A stretch of DNA of 8,134 bases, taken from contig JAEOTI010000294.1 of NCBI GenBank assembly GCA_016839955.1, forward strand, positions 1-8,134, given 5' to 3'. The notes beneath the pieces are model-generated. The model saw only the letters and a program-made list of their open reading frames with translations, was not told the DNA's origin and searched no databases. This document shows, piece after piece, positions 1 to 6,550 of this stretch. How positions within the stretch are numbered: the first letter of the stretch is position 1; every line of letters starts with the position of its first letter. The position numbers and the translations under genes were made by a program. The stretch is from Candidatus Hodarchaeota archaeon. GTDB lineage: Archaea > Asgardarchaeota > Heimdallarchaeia > Hodarchaeales > YT1-057.

Positions 1-2
1 AC

Positions 3-503
3 ACCAAACTTCAGGGTGATTATCTTTCATCAAAGGATCGGAATCCATTATATTCATTATGGTTTTCAGGAGAAGGCACTCTTACTACATTACTTGAAAG
101 TGGGCATATCAAAGAAGTAGACAGGAAAAAATTGCTTTCAAAAACAAACAAGATCCGGTCTCGTGCATTCGTTAAGGATCTACCACCTAAAGAATCAGGA
201 CTACTTGAGATTGCTCACAAAGCCCGAACTGCTCGGAATCCACGGATATCCGGAAAAATTAGAACCGCTCGCGAAGTATTTCGTACTCAGATCCAAAAAA
301 TCAAAGAAAGAAAACATAAACTCCTACCAGACGATCTCAAGCAGTTAGCGACTATTGAGAATCTCGTAGAAGGAGATATAGGTTTTGCAAAGGTTACAAA
401 CATTTCTAGGGTGCCTTCAGAGGCAGAATTCGTCTATTGTTTTGAAGTCAAAGATTCTTTTCCTGGTTTCGTTGCTGGAGCAGGGGGTATTTTTTCTCAC
501 AAT
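3..503 (+). other. C-terminal part of an intein in the polymerase gene
   Basis: The reading frame before base 504 is not polymerase but the end of an intein. Block F is FVYCFEV (429-449) and block G is GGIFSHN (483-503), ending in the His-Asn pair needed for asparagine cyclisation; the first extein residue is Cys (504-506), a suitable splice nucleophile. The insertion interrupts polymerase motif B, close to the pol-a site known from archaeal polymerases, probably one residue downstream of it. Near the left edge, LYSLWFSGEGTL (48-83) resembles a LAGLIDADG motif in its xGEG form, suggesting the end of a homing endonuclease domain; the stretch between it and block F is Lys/Arg-rich and not assigned. 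The usual Asp of block F position 4 is Cys (438-440). The intein start, and thus its mechanistic class and total length, lies outside the window. Confidence 0.88.
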
Positions 504-1358
504 TGTTTGGGCTATCAAGGTTATAGAAATGCTCGATTTGGACGAATCGAAGGACATGAGGCTATTAATGCCTGGGGCCGGGATGCACTCCTAAAACTTG
601 GACATCTAGTCGAGGACTATGGTTTTGAGATTATTGCGGGTATTGTGGATTCCCTCTGGTTTAGGCATCCTACCAGACGTGCATCAGATGAAATTGCCCG
701 GGATCTTTGTCAGAAAGCTCAAGAATTGACTGACCTTCCTGTGGATATTGAAGGGATCTTTAAATGGATTGTTTTTCTTCCTCGTCGTCAAGAGCCGGAA
801 GTTGGTGTTCTAAATCGCTATTACGGTGTTTATCGAGATGGATCAGTGAAATGTCGAGGTATTGAATTACGACGTCGTGATACCTGTTTACTCATCAAAA
901 AAGCTCAACAAGAGATGATTGACACACTAAAGGTGGCAAATAACATCCGGCAGTACCAACAGCGACTCTCAAAGCTCTGGGATGTTTTTCGAAAATACCG
1001 TCTTCAGCTTGAGAGTAGAGATGTGGATCTTCAGGATTTGATGATTACTATGACTCTGAGTAAGGCACCCCATGAATATGTTCAAGCCTGCCACCAAGCC
1101 ATTGCTGCCCAGAAACTAGCCCAAAAAGGTGTTGATCTCAAATCTGGACAGAAGATCCGATACCTAATTACTGATCACCGTGCGAAACAACCAGACTATC
1201 GGGTTATGCCAGAAGCATTGATAAAAACGTCATCGATTAGATATGACTTTCAAAGATATACAAACTTACTACGATCTGCAGTTCTAAATCTTATTCCACC
1301 TGTTTTTCATCCAAACAACCAAGAACCGCTTTCTCTAACTAAATTTCTTAGATATTAA
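3..1358 (+). CDS. Family-B DNA polymerase (PolB2-like), intein-containing, 5' end outside window
   Basis: The reading frame is open from base 3 and ends with TAA at 1356, so the gene is cut by the left edge; a TTG at 132 inside the intein is not a start. The 451 visible residues are the last 167 of an intein and 284 of the C-terminal extein. The extein opens with CLGYQGYRNARFGRIE, the second half of polymerase motif B. It continues with motif C as GIVDSLW (639-659) and with the KCRGIELRRRD motif of the palm/thumb junction, and ends in a thumb domain. In active family-B enzymes motif C reads YGDTDS; here the first aspartate is Ile (642-644) and the second is kept (648-650). As I recall, this loss is typical of archaeal PolB2, often thought inactive as a polymerase. 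The gene ends in SLTKFL, resembling a clamp-binding motif. Family B is certain; the PolB2 assignment is likely. Confidence 0.88.
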   Translation, partial: TKLQGDYLSSKDRNPLYSLWFSGEGTLTTLLESGHIKEVDRKKLLSKTNKIRSRAFVKDLPPKESGLLEIAHKARTARNPRISGKIRTAREVFRTQIQKIKERKHKLLPDDLKQLATIENLVEGDIGFAKVTNISRVPSEAEFVYCFEVKDSFPGFVAGAGGIFSHNCLGYQGYRNARFGRIEGHEAINAWGRDALLKLGHLVEDYGFEIIAGIVDSLWFRHPTRRASDEIARDLCQKAQELTDLPVDIEGIFKWIVFLPRRQEPEVGVLNRYYGVYRDGSVKCRGIELRRRDTCLLIKKAQQEMIDTLKVANNIRQYQQRLSKLWDVFRKYRLQLESRDVDLQDLMITMTLSKAPHEYVQACHQAIAAQKLAQKGVDLKSGQKIRYLITDHRAKQPDYRVMPEALIKTSSIRYDFQRYTNLLRSAVLNLIPPVFHPNNQEPLSLTKFLRY

Positions 1359-1377
1359 TGCTGACATGTAAATTAGG

Positions 1378-1395
1378 TTTTTTCAATCATTTTTT
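1378..1395 (+). terminator. Oligo-T terminator candidate after the polymerase gene
   Basis: Two runs of six T (1378-1383 and 1390-1395) begin 20 bases behind the polymerase stop codon. Archaeal RNA polymerase terminates at such U-rich stretches without needing a hairpin. The assignment rests on position and composition only. Confidence 0.5.
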
Positions 1396-1760
1396 CCTTT
1401 GAGACTTTTCCATCAAGGACCTGAGAATCTACCCTGATAAACGGGGTTTTTGTTGTTTTATGCAGTATGGTGTCTTAAGACGGGTAAGAAACTTCCTAAT
1501 ATCAACAATTGTAGTTCAATTTCCTCAATTCATATTGAAATTCTATATAAGTTCGAAATGTAAGAAAAATAATGAAGGATTAAATAAGAATCAGGCTTAG
1601 GAGTACCTATAAAATCAGCTTGATCTTTTATGGATATTAAAAAATAGAATTGATGAATTAGAATGGAGAAACCGATTTATTAATTACCCTTGAATTAGTA
1701 TTAATCAGGATATTTTCATCTTATTGGATTTCTAGGTTCCATAAAGATTGTAATGAAGAC

Positions 1761-1764
1761 GAGG
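1761..1764 (+). promoter_or_regulatory. Ribosome binding site of the methyltransferase/synthase fusion gene
   Basis: GAGG lies eight bases ahead of the ATG at 1773, a good Shine-Dalgarno match that supports this start. Confidence 0.6.
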
Positions 1765-1772
1765 AAAAAAGA

Positions 1773-3185
1773 ATGGTTATATACATTTGTGGCACAGGCC
1801 CTGAGGCTGATCTTCTTACACTCAGAGGTGTAAACGTTATTGAAAATGCAGACGCAATCGTTTTCACTAAAGTTTCAAATATCCGAGATATTTTAAGATT
1901 AGTGAAGAATAAAAAATGTGAATTTATAGATGCGGAGAGACAGGAAAAAGAGACTCAGAAAAAACTGGTAATTGAATCCCTTACATCCCTTACTACTAGA
2001 TATTCACATGTTGTTAGGTTAATTCACGGTGATCCATTATCATCACCTGAGGGTTCAGCTGAAATCGAATATCTAGCCTTGAGAGAAATTCCATTTGAAG
2101 TAATTCCAGGTGTGTCACCACTTCTTTCATCCTTATCTATGGCAGGAATTCCCCCTATTTCTACAAAAAACCATGATTTTGCTATTGTCCGAGTTTCGGA
2201 TGATGCAAAAAAGATTCCCAGTTTCAAAAAATATCCTCAATTTGTTGCTATTGCTTCTGGAACAAAAACGAAAGAAATAGCACGCCAGTATTTTAAAGAA
2301 GCTAAAATCTCGAAAAATCAAACTGTTGCAGTCATTCGTAATTATGGAAGTTTAGATCAATTAACTGAAGTTGTCGAGGTACAAGAATTAGATGATATGA
2401 CAATTTGGCCTCACGATTTGATCATAGTTGCATCAGATATTGAGAAATCTATTGAAATTTCTTGGTTTGAAACAAAACGAGCTAGTATGAAGGGTCAACG
2501 AGTAGGTTATCTCTGGCCTGGAGAACGGACTTCAAGATCTGCAAAACTTTTGGAGAATTTAGGAGCAGAAGAAACTGATGTTCCCTTAGTGGATGGTGAA
2601 CCTGTTCCCGTTAGACTTCCAACTCTTGAACGTTTTGACGCGTTTGTTTTTCCGAATGCAGAGATCGTACAAACATTTTTCAATCGACTAGAGAAAGAAA
2701 TCCCTCAAAACAAGCTTTTTTTTGCAATTGGTCCAGAAGCTCAATTTGAACTTGAAAAATTAGGTTTTAGCTCAGAGATTCCTATTAGTTATACACCTCG
2801 TGGTTTATCGAGACTTATCTTATCAACTATGAAGTCTAGAGGACGTATTCTTATTGTTACAAATGACGATTCACCTGAAATTTTACGAGAATCCCTATCA
2901 AGTGCACATATTGTGTGGGAAATCAATTTATATAAAATAATACCTTTGACAGACTTACCTGATCTTAATTCTTGTACAGCACTTGTGGTGGATTCATATT
3001 CAGTTATTCAACCTCTTTCAGAACAGTGGAACAGTCTGAGGGAAGATATGATTGTAATTTCTTCCGGTCCAACAATCACTAGAGCTCTTTTTGAGAAAGG
3101 AATGAAAGCAACGGTTGAATCAAAAGATCCTTCCGCTGTGGGGTATATTTATTCTTTAATGAATTATGTTTATCGGACCCCATAA
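1773..3185 (+). CDS. Fused uroporphyrinogen-III C-methyltransferase and uroporphyrinogen-III synthase
   Basis: The 470-residue protein joins two tetrapyrrole enzymes. Residues 1-230 match the SAM-dependent uroporphyrinogen-III C-methyltransferase family (CobA/SUMT), which makes precorrin-2 for siroheme and cobalamin: N-terminal YICGTGPEADLLTLRG (4-19), HGDP (85-88), PFEVIPGVSP (107-116), AGIPP (124-128) and the late IWPHDLIIVAS strand (211-221). Residues 240-465 have the two-lobed pattern of uroporphyrinogen-III synthase (HemD), which closes and inverts hydroxymethylbilane: GQRVGYLWPG (241-250), FDAFVFPNAEIV (288-299), FFAIGPEA (316-323) and ISSGPTITRALFEKG (429-443). Such fusions are known in bacteria. 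The methyltransferase half is divergent: the usual glycine-rich sequence after GDP (FxFGRGGEE) is replaced by LSSPEGSAEIE, so its activity is less certain than its fold. The ATG at 1773 has a Shine-Dalgarno sequence, and T8 follows the stop. No other heme gene is adjacent within the window. Confidence 0.78.
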   Translation: MVIYICGTGPEADLLTLRGVNVIENADAIVFTKVSNIRDILRLVKNKKCEFIDAERQEKETQKKLVIESLTSLTTRYSHVVRLIHGDPLSSPEGSAEIEYLALREIPFEVIPGVSPLLSSLSMAGIPPISTKNHDFAIVRVSDDAKKIPSFKKYPQFVAIASGTKTKEIARQYFKEAKISKNQTVAVIRNYGSLDQLTEVVEVQELDDMTIWPHDLIIVASDIEKSIEISWFETKRASMKGQRVGYLWPGERTSRSAKLLENLGAEETDVPLVDGEPVPVRLPTLERFDAFVFPNAEIVQTFFNRLEKEIPQNKLFFAIGPEAQFELEKLGFSSEIPISYTPRGLSRLILSTMKSRGRILIVTNDDSPEILRESLSSAHIVWEINLYKIIPLTDLPDLNSCTALVVDSYSVIQPLSEQWNSLREDMIVISSGPTITRALFEKGMKATVESKDPSAVGYIYSLMNYVYRTP

Positions 3186-3190
3186 AATGG

Positions 3191-3198
3191 TTTTTTTT
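3191..3198 (+). terminator. T8 terminator candidate after the fusion gene
   Basis: Eight consecutive T begin five bases behind the stop codon at 3183-3185, a typical archaeal oligo-T stop signal. It also argues that the following carboxypeptidase has its own promoter; TATTAAAA (3262-3269) is a weak candidate that would give a nearly leaderless transcript. Confidence 0.5.
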
Positions 3199-3282
3199 GA
3201 GCAAAATGAACTGCAAGACGTGCTTTCTTATCTCCAAAAGGTTAGAAAAGATACAGCGTAGTATTAAAAGAAAATAAAAGTT

Positions 3283-3287
3283 GGAAG
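3283..3287 (+). promoter_or_regulatory. Ribosome binding site deciding the carboxypeptidase start
   Basis: GGAAG lies five bases ahead of the ATG at 3293. It would sit inside the coding sequence if the in-frame TTG at 3281 were used, so it favours the ATG. Confidence 0.45.
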
Positions 3288-3292
3288 ACTTA

Positions 3293-4810
3293 ATGACAAC
3301 TTCACTAGAGTCATATAATAAGCTTATGGAAATTATAAGAGAATATTATCTTCTTGATCAGACTGATGATGTACTTGCTTGGGATTTCAGGACTTATATG
3401 CCATCAAAAGGTGCTGAACAACGAAGTCATCAGATTTCTTTTATCCGTGCATTAAAACATAACAGAATTACAAATAAATTGATTCCTTCTTTGCTAAAAT
3501 CGGCTAAAAAAGCCCCTGACTACGATAAACTATCAATAATTCAAAAAAGGGATATAAATTTAGTTGAAAAAAAATACCAAAGAGAATCTGCAGTTTCTGA
3601 GAAATTCATAGAACAGCTTGAATTTCAACGAATCCAAACAACCAATGTTTGGAAAGAAAAAGCAAAAATAGAATCTAACTTTTCAATTGTTACACCAGAT
3701 TTTGAGAAATTATTATTATTAACTAAACAACGGGCAGAGGCAATTGATTCTTCAAAAAAAGCGTTAGATAATTTAATTGATATTTTTGAACCTGAAATGA
3801 CCACAGCGCAACTTGTTCCTCTCTTTGAAGACTTAAAAAAAGGATTAATACCTCTTATCGAAAAATGTATCAATTCTTCTACACAACATGACGTTTCTAT
3901 TCTTAAAAAACCCTGTCCAGTAGAATATCAGAGGGAGTTTGCAAAAGATCTAGCAAAAAAGATAGGCTATAGCTTTTCTGCTGGTCGAATAGATGAAACA
4001 GAACATCCTTTCACAATAGGATCGCATCCAGGAGATGTAAGAATAACAACACATTATTATGATAATTTTCATCAGAATTTTTTTGCAATACTACACGAAG
4101 CAGGACATGGAATTTATGGTCAAGCAATTAATCCCAAATATTCATTTCAACCAGTGGGAGAACCTGCGTCATTTGGTGTACATGAATCACAATCCCGATT
4201 TATGGAAAATAAAATAGGAAGATCTTTGGAATTCTGGAAGTTTTATTTTCCTCATTTTAAGAGAATTTCAAAAGATTTATTTGCAGATCAAACTGTAGAA
4301 AGTCTTTATGCTGCTATTAATCACGTAGCATTAAGTCCAGTCCGTATTTTTGCTGATGAACTTACCTATGCCCTTCACATAATTATCCGTTTCGAACTTG
4401 AAAATGAATTAATAAACACGGATAATGTCGATTTAGATGATCTTCCTGGAATCTGGAATGATAAAATAAAGAATTATCTCAAAATTGATATTGAAAATGA
4501 TGCTGATGGAGTCTTGCAAGATATCCATTGGTATGCTGGTATGTTTGGATATTTCCCTTCGTATGAGTTAGGTAATATTTTTGCTGCTCAGCTTTTAGCA
4601 GCAATGAACAAAGATATTATTAACTATACGGGTTTAATTGAAAAAGGAAATTTCCAACCCATCAACAATTGGTTAAATGAAAAAGTGAGAAAGTATGGGA
4701 AGCTTTACAGTCCAGAGGATTTAATTAAAAAAGCTACTGGAGAGAAGCCTTCAATTAAATATCTCCTAGATTATTTTACTCAGAAATACTCGAAAATCTA
4801 TGAATTTTAA
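3293..4810 (+). CDS. M32-family zinc metallocarboxypeptidase (carboxypeptidase Taq type)
   Basis: This 505-residue protein has the length and motifs of peptidase family M32, cytoplasmic, mostly helical, zinc-dependent enzymes that remove single C-terminal residues. Zinc site: HEAGH at 268-272, two histidine ligands and the catalytic Glu269, with Glu298 in the family motif HESQSR (297-302) as third ligand. The family motif DVRITT is at 248-253. Downstream are ADELTYALHIIIRFELE, matching the conserved arginine- and glutamate-rich helix, and FGYFPSYELGN near the C-terminus. Nothing essential appears missing, so it is probably active. No signal peptide is seen. An in-frame TTG at 3281 would add four residues; ATG 3293 is preferred because GGAAG precedes it. 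It converges with the minus-strand cassette, only 13 bases separating the two stop codons. Its role is probably peptide breakdown; substrate preference cannot be read from the sequence. Confidence 0.95.
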   Translation: MTTSLESYNKLMEIIREYYLLDQTDDVLAWDFRTYMPSKGAEQRSHQISFIRALKHNRITNKLIPSLLKSAKKAPDYDKLSIIQKRDINLVEKKYQRESAVSEKFIEQLEFQRIQTTNVWKEKAKIESNFSIVTPDFEKLLLLTKQRAEAIDSSKKALDNLIDIFEPEMTTAQLVPLFEDLKKGLIPLIEKCINSSTQHDVSILKKPCPVEYQREFAKDLAKKIGYSFSAGRIDETEHPFTIGSHPGDVRITTHYYDNFHQNFFAILHEAGHGIYGQAINPKYSFQPVGEPASFGVHESQSRFMENKIGRSLEFWKFYFPHFKRISKDLFADQTVESLYAAINHVALSPVRIFADELTYALHIIIRFELENELINTDNVDLDDLPGIWNDKIKNYLKIDIENDADGVLQDIHWYAGMFGYFPSYELGNIFAAQLLAAMNKDIINYTGLIEKGNFQPINNWLNEKVRKYGKLYSPEDLIKKATGEKPSIKYLLDYFTQKYSKIYEF

Positions 4811-4823
4811 ATGTAGAGCGATT

Positions 4824-4991
4824 TTAAATTTGTGCTTTCCGCAATTTTTCTCTGAATTCTTTTTCTTTTTCTGTTAAAACCAAAAAAGTTAACTGATTTA
4901 TATCTTCTAACCACTTTAATTTCTCTTCGGTTGATAATTTCATATAATTAAGGATTTTTTCGAATTCAATATCATAATGATAACCTTTCAC
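4824..4991 (-). CDS. 55-residue charged helical protein, partner of the nucleotidyltransferase
   Basis: This short gene starts with GTG at 4991 and stops with TAA at 4824-4826. Its start overlaps the nucleotidyltransferase stop as GTGA (4991-4988), and AGGAG (5004-5000) lies eight bases ahead, inside the upstream gene. Overlap and strong ribosome binding site make it a credible, translationally coupled gene. The protein has a short N-terminal segment (KGYHYDIEFEKILNYM), a core LSTEEKLKWLEDINQL (19-34) and a basic/acidic end EKEFREKLRK (44-53); it should be mainly two helices. From memory, similar small proteins with an 'EKLxWLEE' core and a terminal 'LR' segment often sit beside nucleotidyltransferases of this kind in bacteria. 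An antitoxin or regulatory subunit is possible but not shown. It has no enzymatic motif, signal peptide or membrane segment. Confidence 0.8.
   Translation of the reverse strand: MKGYHYDIEFEKILNYMKLSTEEKLKWLEDINQLTFLVLTEKEKEFREKLRKAQI
4845..4870 (+). terminator. Oligo-T terminator candidate after the carboxypeptidase gene
   Basis: Three T5 runs (4845-4849, 4860-4864, 4866-4870) lie 35-60 bases behind the carboxypeptidase stop. They overlap the lysine- and glutamate-rich 3' part of the convergent small gene, so they may merely reflect its AAA/GAA codons on the other strand. Confidence 0.35.
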
Positions 4992-5491
4992 TTATCTTTC
5001 TCCTTTAAATATTCTTTAAGCTTTTTTATTAGATGAACATCACTTTGATCTTGGTTTCTTCCACTTACTGTCTTCATTTTGATCAAATTATCGAGTGAAA
5101 CAAGATAAATTTTTATATTTTTAACAGATTTTATGGTTTTATTTTGATATGCTTCATCAAAGTCTAATGGATGTATTAATACTATATCTATTCCTTTATA
5201 TTGATCAATTTTATGATTAAAACTCAATGCTTTTAGGTTTCGAGTATTAATCCATTCATCTACATGTGTAGGGTTCATTAAATCTCTTGGATTAATTGGT
5301 AGATGAGGAAGATAATCTAAGCGCTTTAAAAGATTAATAAGTTTCTCAATATTGGATTCAGCCATTGATATAATAATGTCAATATCCTGTGTTACCCGAG
5401 GAATTCCGTATAAATTAACAGCTAACCCTCCAACTATTAAATATTGAATTTGGTCTTCATATAATTCACGCAATAGATCATAATAAAACAA
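4988..5491 (-). CDS. Minimal nucleotidyltransferase (AbiEii / DUF6036-like)
   Basis: The 167-residue protein has the nucleotidyltransferase fold of the polymerase-beta superfamily. The signature is GGLAVNLYGIPRVTQDIDI (21-39): the glycine pair, Arg32 and the metal-binding aspartates Asp36 and Asp38; the third carboxylate is probably Asp102 in KGIDIVLIHPLDF. The C-terminal SLDNLIKMKTVSGRNQDQSD (132-151) is the usual closing motif of this group. Relatives include toxins such as AbiEii and MenT, which modify tRNA or proteins, but most members are untested. The start is TTG at 5491: an in-frame TGA lies just upstream, no ATG precedes the GG motif, and GAGGT (5502-5498) stands six bases ahead. It overlaps the 55-residue gene by four bases, so the two form an operon. 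The cassette is more AT-rich than the polymerase gene, consistent with an accessory origin. The family is secure; toxin activity is inference. Confidence 0.88.
   Translation of the reverse strand: MFYYDLLRELYEDQIQYLIVGGLAVNLYGIPRVTQDIDIIISMAESNIEKLINLLKRLDYLPHLPINPRDLMNPTHVDEWINTRNLKALSFNHKIDQYKGIDIVLIHPLDFDEAYQNKTIKSVKNIKIYLVSLDNLIKMKTVSGRNQDQSDVHLIKKLKEYLKEKDK
5000..5004 (-). promoter_or_regulatory. Strong ribosome binding site of the 55-residue gene
   Basis: AGGAG on the minus strand lies eight bases before the GTG at 4991 and within the last codons of the nucleotidyltransferase gene. It fixes the otherwise easily missed GTG start. Confidence 0.7.
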
Positions 5492-5497
5492 TATTCG

Positions 5498-5502
5498 ACC
5501 TC
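5498..5502 (-). promoter_or_regulatory. Ribosome binding site supporting the TTG start of the nucleotidyltransferase
   Basis: GAGGT on the minus strand lies six bases before the TTG at 5491. Without it the start would be doubtful, because no ATG is available upstream of the nucleotide-binding motif. Confidence 0.55.
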
Positions 5503-5550
5503 AATAAAGAAGTAAAGATTGTAATAGTAGTAATTTTCGTTACATAATTA

Positions 5551-5557
5551 ATTTATA
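5551..5557 (-). promoter_or_regulatory. Probable TATA box of the nucleotidyltransferase operon
   Basis: TATAAAT on the minus strand, preceded by an A-rich stretch (CACAAAAAGG) that could act as a BRE, lies about 63 bases ahead of the TTG. A start site 25 bases downstream would give a leader of roughly 38 bases that includes the GAGGT ribosome binding site. Confidence 0.4.
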
Positions 5558-5675
5558 CCTTTTTGTGAATATAATCCAAGTTTCCTATTCGATGTCCTTC
5601 CATCACACAATAGAGATTTTTTATTTTTTTCCTTAATTAATTTAAATCCCATCGTTTGGCATCAAAAGTTCGTTT

Positions 5676-6473
5676 TTAGCTAACGAATAGACTATCAGGA
5701 AGGGAGTTACTTGAAGCCTTGGGACGATTGAGCGTCCAGTTCCCTACAAATAATGCTCGATATTCACCACTTTGGACAAAAAAATGCTTTGCTAATTTGT
5801 AAGAAGGGATATTATGTTGATCACAGGCATACACTGGGGTTATTCCTCTATTCAGAAGTTCTTGGCACGCTTTTTTTAGGATGATTGTAGCTAGTCCTTT
5901 ATCTCGCCATTCAGGATTAACCCCTATTCCAACCATTGCAGTCTTTTTGTTGATCAAATTACTGCCTGCGGAAACAATGGTCTTATTATTTGCTACTAAA
6001 TTGACATAAAGATCTATCAATCTATGATTATCATCGAATTTTACTTCAGTTTTTAATTTGAACTTATCTAGGGAATGCATTGGCTCAGAATCCAGATTTT
6101 TTTCAGTCTCCCAACGAAAATAAAGGATAGAATGAGGTACAATAATTTTATACGGCAGAGTTTGAAGAAATTGTTCTCCAAGGTTATTTGTTTGAATATA
6201 AACTCTTCCGTCTAGCAATTCTTGCCACGGTATGTCTGAGTATTCCGCTTGTTGAGGTTGAAAATAGATTGATCGTGTTCCTTCCCAATTTTCACGAATT
6301 AAAAGATATTCTTGAGGATTGGAGTGGTTGTACCAACCATGAAAGATTTGTCCCGCGGGAGAGCCTTCAAGAGTGGCTAATTCTTCGACATAAAGGATAG
6401 GATCGTTATAAAGTGTCTCTTTAAGTAAATCTCCTCTTTGATTAGAATCAAATGGGGTTAACATCACACTCAT
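5676..6473 (-). CDS. GNAT-family N-acetyltransferase with a long N-terminal region
   Basis: The C-terminal half of this 265-residue protein carries a GNAT acetyl-CoA binding fold. The strand VGIGVNPEWR (181-190) leads into the pyrophosphate-binding loop R190-D-K-G-L-A195, then helix ATIILKKACQELLNRG and strand PVYACDQ, with N221, S224 and Y225 in the usual late motif (HNIPSYKLAKHF). Residues 1-130 hold a strand-rich region (SPAGQIFHGWYNH, EYLLIRENWEG, GRVYIQTNN) that may be a second, degenerate GNAT-like or substrate domain; I cannot name it. The acceptor substrate is unknown. The start is ATG 6473, with an alternative ATG three codons later. No Shine-Dalgarno sequence is seen, but a TATA box at 6512-6505 implies a leader of only about 10 bases. 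No signal peptide is present. Confidence 0.8.
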   Translation of the reverse strand: MSVMLTPFDSNQRGDLLKETLYNDPILYVEELATLEGSPAGQIFHGWYNHSNPQEYLLIRENWEGTRSIYFQPQQAEYSDIPWQELLDGRVYIQTNNLGEQFLQTLPYKIIVPHSILYFRWETEKNLDSEPMHSLDKFKLKTEVKFDDNHRLIDLYVNLVANNKTIVSAGSNLINKKTAMVGIGVNPEWRDKGLATIILKKACQELLNRGITPVYACDQHNIPSYKLAKHFFVQSGEYRALFVGNWTLNRPKASSNSLPDSLFVS

Positions 6474-6504
6474 CTTGTAATTAGAATTAATAGTCTTTAA
6501 GGAT

Positions 6505-6512
6505 TATAAAAA
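6505..6512 (-). promoter_or_regulatory. Probable TATA box of the acetyltransferase gene
   Basis: TTTTTATA on the minus strand is centred about 35 bases ahead of ATG 6473. Start sites usually fall about 25 bases behind the box, giving a very short leader, which fits the absence of a ribosome binding site. Confidence 0.5.
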
Positions 6513-6550
6513 AATATTGAGATCTCTTGTCTTATGAACTGAATTGATTT

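Larger units (their letters stand above)
1359..1772. other. 414-base intergenic region without a recognisable gene
   Basis: I see no convincing open frame on either strand; the ATGs present run into stops within a few codons. Besides the two T runs at its left end, it holds a weak hairpin of ACCC (1431-1434) with GGGT (1444-1447) whose 3' arm runs into T5 (1447-1451), a possible second terminator. Three stretches resemble TATA boxes on the + strand: CTATATAA (1543-1550), TATAAAA (1608-1614) and TTTATTAA (1676-1683), any of which might serve the downstream tetrapyrrole gene. The nearest would give a leader of about 65 bases. No tRNA or known riboswitch pattern was recognised. Confidence 0.5.

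Noticed and set aside
132..134. TTG as start of a separate 408-residue gene
   Set aside because: The frame is open without a stop back to base 3 and the upstream codons continue intein-like sequence, so this is an internal Leu codon of a larger gene.
3187..3261. A 24-codon frame MVFFEQNELQDVLSYLQKVR... beginning one base behind the fusion gene stop
   Set aside because: It contains the T8 run that looks like a terminator, has no ribosome binding site of its own apart from possible coupling, and resembles no known family.
3281..3292. TTG start adding four residues to the carboxypeptidase
   Set aside because: The better ribosome binding site, GGAAG, lies inside this extension and points to ATG 3293.
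5492..5675. T-rich run (5613-5628) as a terminator for the acetyltransferase gene
   Set aside because: The T run is on the + strand, whereas the acetyltransferase is transcribed from the minus strand, where it is an A run; no + strand gene precedes it directly.
6087..6400. A 70-codon + strand frame over the acetyltransferase (6188-6400)
   Set aside because: It is the shadow of the minus-strand GNAT gene and resembles no known protein.
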